Assembly: GCF_027595985.1 (NCBI RefSeq)
Contig: NC_073303.1
Location: 367,632,386-367,696,385, forward strand
Length of the DNA stretch: 64,000 nt
Origin: Sorex araneus
Taxonomy: Eukaryota > Chordata > Mammalia > Eulipotyphla > Soricidae
Direction of reading: 5' to 3'
Part shown: positions 22,139 through 32,880 of the stretch, piece after piece
Numbering within the stretch: the first letter of the stretch is position 1
How the letters are laid out: every line of letters begins with the position of its first letter
Notes under the pieces: model-generated
Databases searched by the model: none
The model's input: only the letters and a program-made list of their open reading frames with translations
Told to the model about the DNA's origin: nothing
Made by a program: the position numbers and the translations under genes

Positions 22139-22444
22139 CTAAACATGAACAAGTAACACATACTCCATACCCCATGAAATACTGCAATAACTATAACAGG
22201 TTTGGAGACACTGCTCCAGAAATGAGTGGATAATAGTGAGAAAGACAGGTAAGTTTTCTATACTCAATAGAAGGTATCATAAACAAAGGAACAGAGACCA
22301 TGAGTAGGAGACGAATGGAACAGCTTCAGACAGCAGTCATTCATGAAGAATGATAAGAGGGATAGAATAAAGGCAGTGGGCTAGAAAGTATGGACAATTT
22401 TTTTGAGTTGAGGGTTTTGAAAACAGGGGAGACGGGGAGGATTT
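22139..22444. other. Intron-like unique sequence
   Basis: Nothing recognised apart from the polypyrimidine tract and acceptor of the candidate exon at its left edge. Confidence 0.4.
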
Positions 22445-22612
22445 TGAACCATACCTGATTCTATTAAAGGGCCATTTATTCACAGTTCGGGGTTCAGAAG
22501 TTAACCCCATGGGTGCTTAAGGACCATATCTGGTTTCAGGAATTTGAATCAAAGAGGGCTACAAGGAAAACACCCAATCCCTATACATACTCACTGAACC
22601 ATAGAAAGTATG
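22445..22612 (-). mobile_element. Strongly diverged SINE, antisense
   Basis: It has reversed SOR-like order: CTTAAGGACCATATCTGG, a degenerate reversed B box (GAATTTGAATCAAAG), then a CACTGAACC head remnant. It is old and heavily substituted. Confidence 0.5.
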
Positions 22613-22988
22613 GGCAATATTTTTTTTTAACTATGGACAATTTTTAATGGTAGAACAAGTTAGTATTTTGGGGGAGAGCTGAAAACTTTTTAGATGAACA
22701 AGTGAAAACTCTAACAACAAGTAAAAAATTATAGAAAGAACATTTCAGGAAGAAGTTACTGATGTAAAAGTGCCAGATTTTAATATAAATATTTTTCATA
22801 ATTAAAGATTCTTAAGACCTCAAATACTTATCTTGACTATCAAGAGAGTTTCCAACTCTTGGCCAATGGGTTTGGTCTGGGTTGCAATAGTTCTTTCCTT
22901 GGCCAATATTTGGTTGTTGTGTGTGAGATATTTTATTTTATAAGATCAACAATCAAGTCATAAAGGTGCAAATTTAAACTCATAATTT

Positions 22989-23138
22989 GGAGGTTGGAGA
23001 AATGGTACAGAGGATAAGGCACTAACCTTGCGTGTGTCCACAGCACCAAATATGACCCCCCCAGTCCGTTCTAGAAGTGATCTCTGGGGACTAAGACAAG
23101 AGTAAGCCTTAAACACTTCTGGATTCTGGATATGGTTT
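22989..23138 (+). mobile_element. Diverged SOR SINE
   Basis: The head GGTTGGAGAAATGGTACAGAGG, CTAACCTTGCGTGTG and a later TCTCTGGGGACTAAGACAAG keep the family order. The B box is degraded. Confidence 0.65.
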
Positions 23139-23906
23139 AAAAAACTTATTAATTATTATACTCATCATAATAAAATAAAATTATAAAATTCAGACTTCTG
23201 ACATTTCTTTATAAGCCAGAAGTGGTGAGTCTTGAACCTGAATTTCTGTATGGCAACAACAGTTGTAGCTGCTGGTGGCTTCATCCTCTAGATGAGATAC
23301 AAACATCTCATGTGTCCATTACTTGTCATTTTCTTTTTGGACCCTGATGTGGAGACAATGTTCAGTTGCTACTGCCAATTATGGTCATACAAACTATTTT
23401 CTGAGTAACTGCTTCTATCAAAAGTAGGAAAAAAAAACTAAATTCCTAAGGCTATGCATTTTAAAAAGTGGCACAATGGTACAAAACACAACTTTGGAAA
23501 AATATGCAAACATTTTTTTATGTCAGCTAGGTGTCATCTAATTTTTTCTCTCATTTATATTTTCTTTCTGGTATCTTTAGGCATGAAAGTTTTAAGAAAT
23601 TTGACTAAAAAAATCAAGATTATGACCCAAAATAGTTTTATTTGTGAAACAAAATAAGATTGGAATGATTTCAGTTGTTAGGATGTTTCTGTGGGACAAG
23701 GTTGAGTATCTTGACTACTTGAACTTAAATTTTATCTTTGTCATTTATTAAAATTATAAGGGAGTCAGTGAATGAGTTATTTCTACCTTGTATACTGTAA
23801 ATTTTAAGTCAATTAAATATTATTCTTATGTATAAATATTAGACTTAAATATAGGGTATCAACAGTGCCACGTTATTCTAAAACTTAAGAATATTTCCAC
23901 ATAATG
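23139..23906. other. Unique sequence, no gene seen
   Basis: Positions 23720-23800 faintly resemble a MIR core, which is too weak to call. Nothing else is recognised. Confidence 0.4.
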
Positions 23907-24086
23907 TGCTAGAGCTATTATTCAGTAGGAAGGTCCCTGTCTTACACATGACCAACTTAGGTTTGATCCCCAGCTCCCCATATGGTCCCCCTAACCCAGC
24001 AGGACTGATCCCTGACCATAGTCCAAGAATAAACCCCAAGCAGTGCCAGGTGTGGCCCAGCAAGCAAAAAAACAAGAAAGAAAAAT
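23907..24086 (+). mobile_element. SOR SINE, moderately diverged
   Basis: TGCTAGAGCTATTATTCAG, the B box AGGTTTGATCCCCAGC, CCCATATGGTCCCCC, and an end CAGGTGTGGCCCAGCAAGC plus an A-rich tail. Both strands carry short chance frames across it. Confidence 0.85.
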
Positions 24087-25680
24087 GTTATAGGGAGACA
24101 CAGAAGAAATGTAAAAATCTCATCACTGCATGCACTTTTATGGCTTGCCACAGAAGGACTCGGAAGAATGACATCGCTCGCTTTAGTTATGTCCTGCAGC
24201 TATCACAAGGTAGTTTGAAAGGAAAGAGATGGGAGGAGAAGGCTTGCTTCAATGTGCACAGGGGCGGGGCTGGAGGGGGAAGGCTCTGTGCCAGGTTCTG
24301 AACTGCCACTACTATTGCAGCAATCAAAGTGTTGTTGGCAAAGAAGAAAAAGGATCTGCACAGAAGTATGTAACTCACCAAGGTGACAGGAAAAATAGGA
24401 GCAAGAGAGATGCTTCTGTGCAAACCTTTGAAAGTTTTTATTTTTATCTTCACTCCACTCCCAGCTAGAATGGATGCAGAGTTGAGCTATTGTGTAATTT
24501 CCTTAAGCTATATGATAAAAAATGTTTTTTCTATCCGTGCTTTTATAAGGAATAAGAATCTTCCCCAGAGTTCCCTAAAAATGCCCTGACACCAGGGACT
24601 CAATATAGAAACTCTATCCATCTTGTCTTGAGGGGCTGTCTTTGTAAGTGCAAATTCTAGGACACGGGGAAAAATTTCGAATAAAACACTACACGCAATT
24701 TTTTAATTGCACGTCACCTTGTAAAGCTTAGGAGAGTTGAACAGACAGACAAGTTTAATAGTGTGAGGCTTAGCAAACAATGAAATGCCAATGAAACATC
24801 AGCATCATACTTTGTTCTGTTTATGCTTAATCAGAAATATTTGAAGTAGTTCTGTTATTCAAGTATACCATACAAGTATTTTCAATTGCACACAAGACTA
24901 TTGGCACTCAAAGCCCTTGACTACGTTTTTCGTGCAAACCAATGTACACATTGCTTCTATTGAAATAGAGTTATTTATTTTCATGAAATTACTGGCATAA
25001 CTTTTGAGGAGCTGGAAAGTGTCCATTCAACTTAAGATCAGGCTTCAGAATTCTTCCTTACTTTACAGATAGAATGAATTCTTAAAATCTAAAATTCAAG
25101 TACGTCATACCGCCTTTTAGCCTCACAGAATCCTCAAAATCCTCACCATGAGTTCACTCATGCAAATATCCCTAAACTCAGAAGGAGAAATTTCTGCCAG
25201 CTGATACCTCTAAGAGTGGAATCAACTCATTTAACAGCACCCTATTCTCCATTAAATCTATAGAAGGGATTTTGCTTCCTTGTCAGCCCACTGTGTGACA
25301 GTCCAGCCAATCACATTTGTCGTGTAAACCGGAAAGCCCCTTCAGTTACTTTAAATCTGGCCTCTCACAGACTCTGTAGTTCCTTCTGTTCCGGTGGGAT
25401 CTCTTGGTCTCACAAATCCCATGTGGTCTTTCTGAGCATGTGGGGCCCTTCCTTGAACCATGATTATAAGAACTGGACCAATTAATGACTATCCGTCTTG
25501 TGTGTGCAGTGGGAAGCATTGTGCTTCTGCCATCTAGTAGTTTTTAGGATGGACAATTTCCTGCTTCACCAAAGGGGTGAGTAGAAGGTTACTGTGACAC
25601 TGGGACATCAAGAAACATAAAAGAAAGGTTTGAAGTGTATAAGCTCTCTGTGATTACCCTACTTTTTTCTCCTATTCTTG
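24087..25680. other. Unique sequence, no gene seen
   Basis: A GC-richer patch at about 24220-24300 and a donor-like minus-strand site at about 24375 are not supported by an acceptor and frame. No repeat is recognised. Confidence 0.4.
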
Positions 25681-25842
25681 GCTTTTTTTGGTCACACCCA
25701 GGGATGCTCAAGTGTAACTCCTGGCTCTGCACTCAGGAATTACTCCTGGAGGTGCTCAGGGGACCATACGGGATGCTGGGAAATAAACCCAGGTACATCC
25801 CACGCAAGGCAAATGCAATGCCCCCTGTACTATTGCTCCTGC
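25681..25842 (-). mobile_element. SOR SINE, antisense
   Basis: Reversed order is clear: TTTTTTTGGTCACACCCAGG, CTCCTGGCTCTGCACTCAGG, GGGGACCATACGGGATGCTG, and a degraded head TATTGCTCCTGC. Confidence 0.9.
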
Positions 25843-25888
25843 AAGAATATATAGTAAAATTTAGGAAATGAAGACATTCTTTTGAAGA

Positions 25889-26035
25889 TGCTAAAGACCT
25901 GAATTTGAATTTTATTTCTGTGGCTTCCTCACAGTAGTTTGGAAAGTTACTTAGCATTTTCATCTATAAAATGTGGGAAGCCTATGATAGTGGACTTAGT
26001 GTTGGTTACAATGCCTTTAAAACTTATTAACATTT
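25889..26035 (+). mobile_element. MIR relic
   Basis: The classic MIR order is visible: AAAGACCTGAATTTGAATTT, TTCTGTGGCTTCCTCACAG, GGAAAGTTACTTAGCATTTT and CATCTATAAAATGTGGG. It is an ancient tRNA-derived SINE shared by placental mammals. Confidence 0.75.
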
Positions 26036-26804
26036 TCACTTTTGTACACCAGTGTTACTGTGATTAGAGACAGAATTGAAATGGGGAACTTCTACTCCTA
26101 TGCTTGTGTTTATATATTTACTAACACATTAAATATAGTAAAAGTGCTGAGTTAAGATCAAGCACGGATGATAACATACACAAAATTCTTATCACAGTTC
26201 ACCTATCCAATTTGAGAGAGAAATTGAGACAAATGAAATTAATATGTTCAAGACAAATTGAAAATATGGCCAAGAGGGAAAAGCAAACTAGTCACTCTGC
26301 ATCTAAGAACTCTGATTCACAGGCTTAACCATAAAGCATTTAGATTGTCTAAACCTCCAGTTCCCTAGAAACTGGTATAAATTACCACAGAACAGAGACA
26401 TAAGTGTCTTGAGACCAAAGGTGGCCTCCAACCACAAATGGTCAGTCCTAAAATGAAAATAAAGATTCTGGATCAATTGAAAGGCATTTGGTCTCAATAT
26501 AGTTAAGTATACGAGAACCCAAGAGGACTTAGGAAGACCAAGGAATGGAAGAGTCCAATTACAAAGTCAGTCATAGCCAACTGATACAAATGCTGTTGAC
26601 CCAGAGTTTGTTTACCTTAAACAAATGCACACATTTTTATTGAAATATTTTATATTCGGTGCATTAAATTTTAAGCACTTTTTAGCTCATTTTACAAATT
26701 TTTACTATTTATAATAAGATTAATATAGTAAACATAAAAAAATCTAAAATCTTAGGAAATTCTTTTGGAATTTAGAATGTGATAAATAATATCTCAGTGC
26801 CTAA
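26036..26804. other. Unique AT-rich sequence, no gene seen
   Basis: No recognisable repeat, exon or RNA gene. Confidence 0.45.
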
Positions 26805-26923
26805 ATTTGGAGATTATGCTTTTTTTGCATTTAGAAGTTTCCTAAATTCCAAAAAAGATTAATATTTGGAGATTATGCTTTTATTTGCATTTAGAAGTTT
26901 CCTAAATTCCAAAAAAGATGAAT
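26805..26923. repeat. Two-copy tandem duplication, 59/60-bp unit
   Basis: Copies 26805-26863 and 26864-26923 start at ATTTGGAGATTATGC and end at CCAAAAAAGAT. They differ by one inserted base, one T-to-A change and one end base, so the duplication is recent. Confidence 0.95.
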
Positions 26924-27029
26924 AACTAGGATGGTTGTATAATTTTTTAATCTAAGATAGCTTACCAAAGTAATTGTATGGTTCACATTCTTATTAGTAA
27001 TATATAATACACATTAACCAAATTTAAAT

Positions 27030-27783
27030 GCATTTGTATCACTTGTCATCTCCTTGATCTTTGATTTGCTCCAGCAGGCGCCAGTAATATCTCCATTTGT
27101 CCCCATCACGTGCTAGTGTAGCCCAGTGGTATCTGCTCACTTAAGGAACAGGAAGAGCCTCAAACCATTCATTCAGGGTTTTAACGAAGAAGTCTGACCA
27201 TCTCGTATGTGGGTGGCCACGTAGTCTTTTGACATCCCGTGGAATCCAGTTGGTAACAGCTCTACTCTAGCAGTCATCTCTGAATCTTATTACATGTCCG
27301 GTCCATCTGATTTTTGACGCCTTCAAACGAGACAGCGTCCCTGATTCTTGACCGTCGACAGAGGTCGGGACTCCAGATTCCTTCTCTCACTAGAGTGAAA
27401 CGTGATAGTCCTAGCATAGCTCTTTCGATTCCTCTTTGGGATACCCTAATAGTGTTCTCATCCTGTTTGCGTAGGGCCCAGGTCTCTTAGGCGTATGTTA
27501 GTGCAGGAAGAACAGTGGAGTGGAAAAGATGTGCCCGGAGCCAGAGGTTCTTGGTCCTCTTAACCACTTCTTTGACACTCTTGAAGGCATTCCATGCTGC
27601 TCTCTTCGACTAAGGCACAGTTCTGGCACCAAGTAGTTCCTCATGTTGAGTTCTCAAACCAGGTACACATAGCTGCTGCATTCGGAGATGTTCGTTCTAT
27701 TGAGAGCAAATGGAGCTTCAGGGACTAGTTCATTTTTCATGAACATTGTTTTGGTGAGATTCAGCTGCAGTCCGACCTTTCCA
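27030..27783 (-). mobile_element. RTE-clade LINE, 3' part, with perfect TSD
   Basis: Minus-strand translation in shifting frames gives the C-terminal reverse-transcriptase region of an RTE/BovB-like LINE: SSYVYL, RAAWNAFKSV, LPALTYA, ETWALRKQDENTI, ERAMLGLSRF and IRDAVSF. The final GATACCACTGGGCTACACTAGC and GGAGATATTACTGGCGCCTG lead to the tail. A perfect 11-bp TSD CAAATTTAAAT lies at 27019-27029 and 27784-27794. Stops and frameshifts break the frame, including a stop between LPALTYA and ETWAL. It is 5'-truncated and dead. Confidence 0.92.
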
Positions 27784-28009
27784 CAAATTTAAATTATATT
27801 GCCTGATATTTATTCAAACATTTCTTGTTAATTTGATCTCTTTATTAAGTATGTAAATGTTTTTATTTACATTTTGGCACTACATCAAGTTTCTCATTTA
27901 TGAATTGATGATTTATGTCATTCAACAGTTTTTAGCTTAAAGTATCTATATGAATAAAAACTTTACTGTGAAAAATATAGCCTTCAATCTATTTTTCATC
28001 TAGGTTCTT

Positions 28010-28108
28010 AAGGTCTTGGGCCACACTGAGCAGTGGTCAGGGATTACTTCTGCCTTTGTGCTCAGGGGCCACTCCTAGTGGTACTCTGGTGACTGTAAGT
28101 AATATAAC
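28010..28108 (-). mobile_element. Old SINE, antisense, 3' half (split)
   Basis: GGGCCACACTGAGCAGTGGTC and GTGCTCAGGGGCCACTCC are the reversed SINE tail half. The element resumes at 28303-28372 after a younger SINE interrupts it. Confidence 0.75.
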
Positions 28109-28113
28109 GAAAT

Positions 28114-28300
28114 GGGGCTGGAGCTATAGCACAGCGGGTAGGGCGTTTGCCTTGCATGCAGCCGACCTGGGTTTGATTCCCAGCATCCCATATGGTCCCC
28201 TGAGCACCATCAGGAGTAATTCCTGAGTGCAGAGCCAGGAGTAACCCCTGTGCATAGCCAGGTGTGACCCAAAAAGCAGAAAATAAATAAATAAATAAAT
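28114..28300 (+). mobile_element. SOR SINE, nearly intact, nested
   Basis: Close to full length: GGGGCTGGAGCTATAGCACA, a B box GGGTTTGATTCCC, CCCATATGGTCCCCTGAGCA, GTGTGACCCAAAAAGCAG, and an (AAAT)n tail. The TSD AATATAACGA/AATATTACGA is at 28101-28110 and 28301-28310. It sits inside an older antisense SINE. Confidence 0.95.
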
Positions 28301-28302
28301 AA

Positions 28303-28372
28303 TATTACGACTCAAAATGGGGCCGACTGCAAGCAATGCAAGTGTCTTACCCTCTGTTCTATTTCTTTGGTC
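28303..28372 (-). mobile_element. Old SINE, antisense, head half (split)
   Basis: GGCCGACTGCAAGCAATGCAAG and TTACCCTCTGTTCTATTTCTT are the reversed head of the interrupted SINE that begins at 28010. Confidence 0.65.
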
Positions 28373-29640
28373 CATGATTTTCCTTAGTTCTCGGGCACCT
28401 TGGCCCTTGATTTTAATCATACACTTTTGCTTTCTTGAAGAAAAAAATATCAGTGCATAGTTTTAAATAATTATGCAGGTCAACTTTTATTTTGTATGTC
28501 TTTGCAACTAAACTAAGATCGCCGTCTAAGCATTTGACAAATATTTAAAGGCATCTATGATCCAGTTTTGCTACTGTGTGATGTTCGAACTCTTGTTTGT
28601 AAATTCTAGAATAGAGGATATGCACAGCAACTCCCCTACTGTCAGTGGGAAAGCAGTTAGACAGTATTGGAGAAGGCCAGCCTGTGTCACCTAGCATGAA
28701 GCTTGTGGAGAGACACACATGCAGCAGAGAGGGAAGGCCACCAAGCTAATCAGATCAGCTGAATTAACCTGGAAACCAATGGCATGAGCGATGTCTCAGC
28801 CAGATTGTCCTCAAGTCCTGTTGTTTTAACTCAATGCATCTGAAATCTATTTTGTGTGGTATGAGGTAAAGTTTATGATATTCGGCTTGGCCCTAATCAG
28901 AGAAAGGATCTTAATTTGTATTTCCAAATTCTTTTCTCCTTATAGGCCCCGGAGTCTTCACTTGCCCCTGTGGTCAAACAGAGAGATAAAAGATTACACA
29001 CAAAATGTAAAATGCTGTGATTGTTATCTCCCTAATTAAAATGGAATGAGGGGTTATGATAGAGAATGACTTCTCTGAATATTTTCCCGTTTTAGCCAAT
29101 AGCTTGATTTTCACTGATGTCTGTCAAATTAAAGTGAAATGACTTTGCTAGATTGTCCAAAACATACAGAAAATGCTCATCATTTGGCATAACAAAAAAA
29201 ATTTATAAAAGGAAGACAGAAACACTTTCCTTTTGCTAGAATCTATAATCCATGAAGTGTTTGGTTAATAGGTGAACTGGTAACACATATATTCTTTAGG
29301 AAAATTGTGTATGAAATGGGAGATAGTTGCCGAAATATAGATATTTCCCTAGATAGTATCCAGATAAAAATCATTTGACTATGAGATGGGGTAGAGGTGG
29401 AGATCTTTAGAAAATGGTACCAATGTTAGTGAAGCAGAGTTAGAAGAAACTGGTTTCCAGCTCTACTCTTTGAAGAGTTGCTGAGTCTAGGGCAGAGGTT
29501 CTATTATGAATGATTACAAATTTTCAGAGTTTGAATTACATGCATGCAGAAAACAGGTACAGCCTATGCCCCCCACACTCTTATAATTCCTCTTAAAAGA
29601 TCTTAAACAAAACACAAAAACCAATATATTACACATTCCT
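28373..29640. other. Unique sequence, no gene seen
   Basis: Nothing recognised. Confidence 0.4.
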
Positions 29641-29900
29641 ATATCCTTTTGAGACTTAACAAATGTTAACATTTTACACGTTTATTTAAAAATTTTTCTT
29701 TTAAAAATAAAGTAACAACTGCTAGAATTGCATCAACCTCTCTCTAATTTTATTTCCTTTCCCCACTTCAGGGAAATAATTAATGGTCCTGCAGTTGGTA
29801 TGCTTCCAAGTCCCTTAACATTTATTACCACATATATACTTGTTTATGAAAAATACATAGTATCAATTTGTAATTTATAAATTTTGAAAGTTGTGTTTTT
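29641..29900. mobile_element. Possible ancient L1-type fragment (weak)
   Basis: The order GACTTAACAAATGTTAAC, CTTCAGGGAAATAATTAATG, GTATGCTTCCAAG and AAATACATAGTATCAATTTG resembles a decayed L1-associated repeat common in mammals. The assignment is from memory and uncertain. Confidence 0.3.
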
Positions 29901-29969
29901 AGTTATAAAATATTAATTTACCTTTTATACTTCACATCAGTTTTTTTAAAAGATAATTCCCTTCATATT

Positions 29970-30115
29970 GGTTAAATATCTATTTTGTCTTGGGCATTGT
30001 TCTAAGTAGTAGAATAAGGCAGTGAACTAGACAACCTAAAAGTCTCTGCCCTTATGAAGCTTATATACTAGTGAGAGTAAAATTGCAATATGCAACAAAA
30101 TATTAAATATTCCCT
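29970..30115 (+). mobile_element. Ancient LINE-type 3'-end repeat
   Basis: It carries the decayed phrase set TCTTGGGCATTGTTCTAAG, GGCAGTGAACTAGACAACC and CTCTGCCCTTATGAAGCTTA, a common ancient mammalian repeat. I do not fix the exact family. Confidence 0.55.
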
Positions 30116-30124
30116 GTTAGGTTA

Positions 30125-30515
30125 CAACTAAGGATCTAATTGGGTTTGCATGGTTCATATGTAGAGGCCCTAACCTATGTATGACTCAGTTTGAAGACAG
30201 GATCTATAAGGAGGAATAGGATCTATAGACCTATAGATCTATAAGGATCTATAAGGAGGAATTATTCGAGGACTGATGTGTATAATGAGGAAGAGACTCC
30301 AGAACTGTTTCTTTCTCCTTGACATGTACACAGAGGAGAAGCTGTGTAAATATATACCCAGAAGGTGCTATCTGCAAGAACAGAAGAGAACCCATCCCAG
30401 AAACCAAAGCTACTGGCAACTAATCAAAACCTTCTAGACCCCAGAACTGTGACAAAACAAAGGTTAGTTGTGTGTGGCATTTTATTATGACAGCCCAAGC
30501 TGACTGATATGGCTG
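30125..30515 (+). mobile_element. MaLR (MST/MLT1-type) LTR
   Basis: In order: TTCATATGTAGAGGCCCTAA, GAGGAAGAGACTCCAGA, ACAGAGGAGAAGCTGTGTAA, GTGCTATCTGCAAGAACAG, AGACCCCAGAACTGTGA, and the end TTATGACAGCCCAAGCTGAC. This matches the sense MaLR LTR layout. An internal amplification of GGATCTATAAGGAGGAAT (30200 and 30245) is specific to this copy. Confidence 0.7.
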
Positions 30516-30639
30516 CTAGATTGATGGGTGTTAACAAGAAGAAATAAATAGGAAAGGGGGAGTTGAAGTAATTTCAGTCAGATTGTAGACTGAAATTGAC
30601 TAGCCAGAAAAGTCTTGCTCAAGAAATTAGTCTTGAGTT

Positions 30640-31191
30640 TGCAATAAAGTTATTAAGTGGCCTTCATGCTCGGTCTATAGTCTACTTTCAGCATGCCTCT
30701 CCCATCTCAAGCAGGCCCTCCTAGCACCCTTTACTTGGTGGTCCCTTCTCTATCTGAACTGCCTTTTCCCCCAACATGCGAGGCTGGCTTCTAAGCTGTG
30801 AAGTAATCCTCCTGATACTTATTTCTACTACTCCTGGGTGTTAGTCTCGCATTCTGTTACTTTATATTCCACAAATGAGTGCAATCTTTCAATGTCCGTC
30901 CCTCTCTTTCTGACTCATTTCACTTAACATGATATTTTCCATGTTGATCCACCTATATGCAAATTTTATGACTTCATCTTTTCTAACATCTGCATAGTAT
31001 TTCATTGTGTAGATATACCAAAGTTTCTTTAACCAGTCATCTGTTCTCGGGCACTCAGGGACCATTGGTAGTGGAAAAAGGGCACTGGTGGAGGGATGGG
31101 TACTCGATATTGTATGTCTGAAACGCAAGCACGGAAATTTGTAAGTCTAACTGTACCTCACGATGATTCACTAATAAAAAATTTAAAAAAG
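30640..31191 (+). mobile_element. L1 insertion with 5' inversion (twin priming)
   Basis: Positions 30640-31061 are antisense L1 (3' UTR then ORF2 end: TCTGACTCATTTCACTTAAC, TTCATTGTGTAGATATACC). Positions 31062-31191 are sense L1 3' end (GGCACTGGTGGAGGGATGGG, ATGATTCACTAATAAAAAA). The TSD GAAATTAGTCTTGAGTT (30623-30639) recurs with one extra T at 31192-31209, so both halves form one insertion event. Confidence 0.88.
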
Positions 31192-31478
31192 GAAATTAGT
31201 CTTTGAGTTAAATGGAAAAAAGATTTGAAGAAGGATGAGTATCTGACATTGGCCTCTCTAGCGATGCAGTCAGATTCCTGGCACGTCTCTGGAGCGATGA
31301 GGAGGTCTGGGTTACTAGGAGTCAAGTCAGAAAAGCTAAGGGGGAAGCCAGGGGTAGCATAACAGGGGTCATATGATGCAGAATCCATGGAGAGCATTTA
31401 AGCAGAAGACTGACAAGGCCTGATATTTATTTTAAAAAATATAAAGCTGGCAAGAATGCAGGTAAGAAATTGGGGTAT
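31192..31478. other. Unique sequence between repeats
   Basis: No gene or repeat seen apart from the right TSD copy of the preceding L1. Confidence 0.5.
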
Positions 31479-31653
31479 GGGGTTGGAGCAATAGCACAGC
31501 GGGTAGGGCTTTTGCCTTGCACGCGGCTGACCCGGGTTCGATTCCCAGCATCTCATAAGGTTCCCTGAGCACTGCCAGGAGTAATTGCTGAGTGCAGACC
31601 CAGGAGTAACCCCTGTGCATAACCGGGTGTGACCCAAAAAGCAAAAAAAAAAA
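31479..31653 (+). mobile_element. SOR SINE, nearly intact
   Basis: Full-length type with intact internal pol III boxes: A box TAGCACAGCGGG and B box GGTTCGATTCC. It ends GTGTGACCCAAAAAGC plus A10. Flanks ATTGGGGTATGG/AATGGGGTTGTGG suggest the TSD. It forms an inverted pair with the antisense SOR copy about 50 bp downstream. Confidence 0.96.
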
Positions 31654-31701
31654 TGGGGTTGTGGGTTTGGGAAAGTAATAAAAAGCAAGATTTGATTTTT
31701 A

Positions 31702-31880
31702 TTTATTTATTTTTTTGCTTTTGGGTCACACCTGGCGATGCACAGGGATTACTCCTGGCTCTGCACTCAGGAATCAACCCTGGTGGTACTCAGGGGACCA
31801 TATGGGATGCTGGGATTTGAACCCGGGTTGGCCGCATGCAAGGCAAACGCCCTACCCGCTGTGCTATCACTCCAGCCCCC
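31702..31880 (-). mobile_element. SOR SINE, antisense, perfect 16-bp TSD
   Basis: Reversed full-length copy: TTTTTGCTTTTGGGTCACAC to GCTATCACTCCAGCCCCC. The TSD CAAGATTTGATTTTTA is identical at 31686-31701 and 31881-31896, which indicates a young insertion. Confidence 0.97.
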
Positions 31881-31896
31881 CAAGATTTGATTTTTA

Positions 31897-32692
31897 AGAG
31901 AAATTACTGGACTGAGCCTTCTTTGAAGATGCAGAAATTAAGACGCCAGCAGCTTATCCCCCTCAGAACCAAGGAATTTCAGCAGGACCAAATGGCCCAA
32001 AAAATAACAATACAAGGAAATCCAGCAAAATTCCAAGTCCTTTTCTCTTTACAGTGACCTGACAAAGGTCTCTTACCTACATTGAAAGCTTCCTAGCAAG
32101 TCTAATTGGGAAGAAACCATACAAACCAACTGCAAAGGAAAGCAGTCTTTGTATTCCATTCTGAACTTCTGAACTCACAGCTGACTCCCCAAGCTGGGTT
32201 ATGTAAATTTTTTCTTTCACTTGAGAGTGTTCCCTGTTCTCTCTTTCTACTCTTTTATATTTTCTAAATGAAAACTCTTTGCTTCCTTTTTGTCTTCTGC
32301 TGAAATTCTTTTCTGTGGAGGAGACAAGGGGCCAGGACTAGCATTGCTTGCAACTCTGATCTTGTCCGAGAAGCATGGCTCCAGGAAACTCAGGTGCTGG
32401 GGAATTGTGGCACCATAATCAACATGGATCTCAGAACGTCACTTGATGGATGTCCTGCAGAGACCTGGCATCTGCATTGAGCAGGCATTCTTGAAGATTT
32501 TATGAGTCCTGTCCTCTCCACCAGGCACTTCCTGGATAGAACCATCCACTAAGTGGGACAGTAGCCAAGACCCCTCCCTTCCCTGTTTCCTATGGGACCC
32601 ACCATCACCAAGTGGTTGTACATAGTCCTCTTAAAGAAAGATGGAGGGAGAGCAAGGGGAGAATCAGGAAACAGTTCTCAAATACATAATAA
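31897..32692. other. Unique sequence, no gene seen
   Basis: Moderately GC-rich from about 32320 to 32600, with no recognised repeat and no frame with splice support. Confidence 0.4.
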
Positions 32693-32880
32693 GAGGGGCT
32701 TGTGAGATAGTACAGTGGGTGGGACTCTGATCTGATGCGTGGCGGACTGGGGAAGCTCCTTTGCATCCCTTAAGACTTTCTGATCCACTCCAGAAGTCAT
32801 TTCTGAGCACAGGGACAGCTGTAAGTCCTGAACTCAGGAGAGCAGTCTGCTTCTCCCCAAGGGGAAAAAAGAAAAAAATG
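32693..32880 (+). mobile_element. Diverged SOR SINE
   Basis: GGGGCTTGTGAGATAGTACAG, GTGGGTGGGACTCTGATC, CATTTCTGAGCACAGGGAC and an A-rich end keep the family order. The B box is lost. Confidence 0.65.

Noticed and set aside
31481-31653. SOR SINE as a tRNA gene
   Set aside because: It has pol III boxes but no cloverleaf, and it has a SINE body, poly(A) tail and many sister copies.
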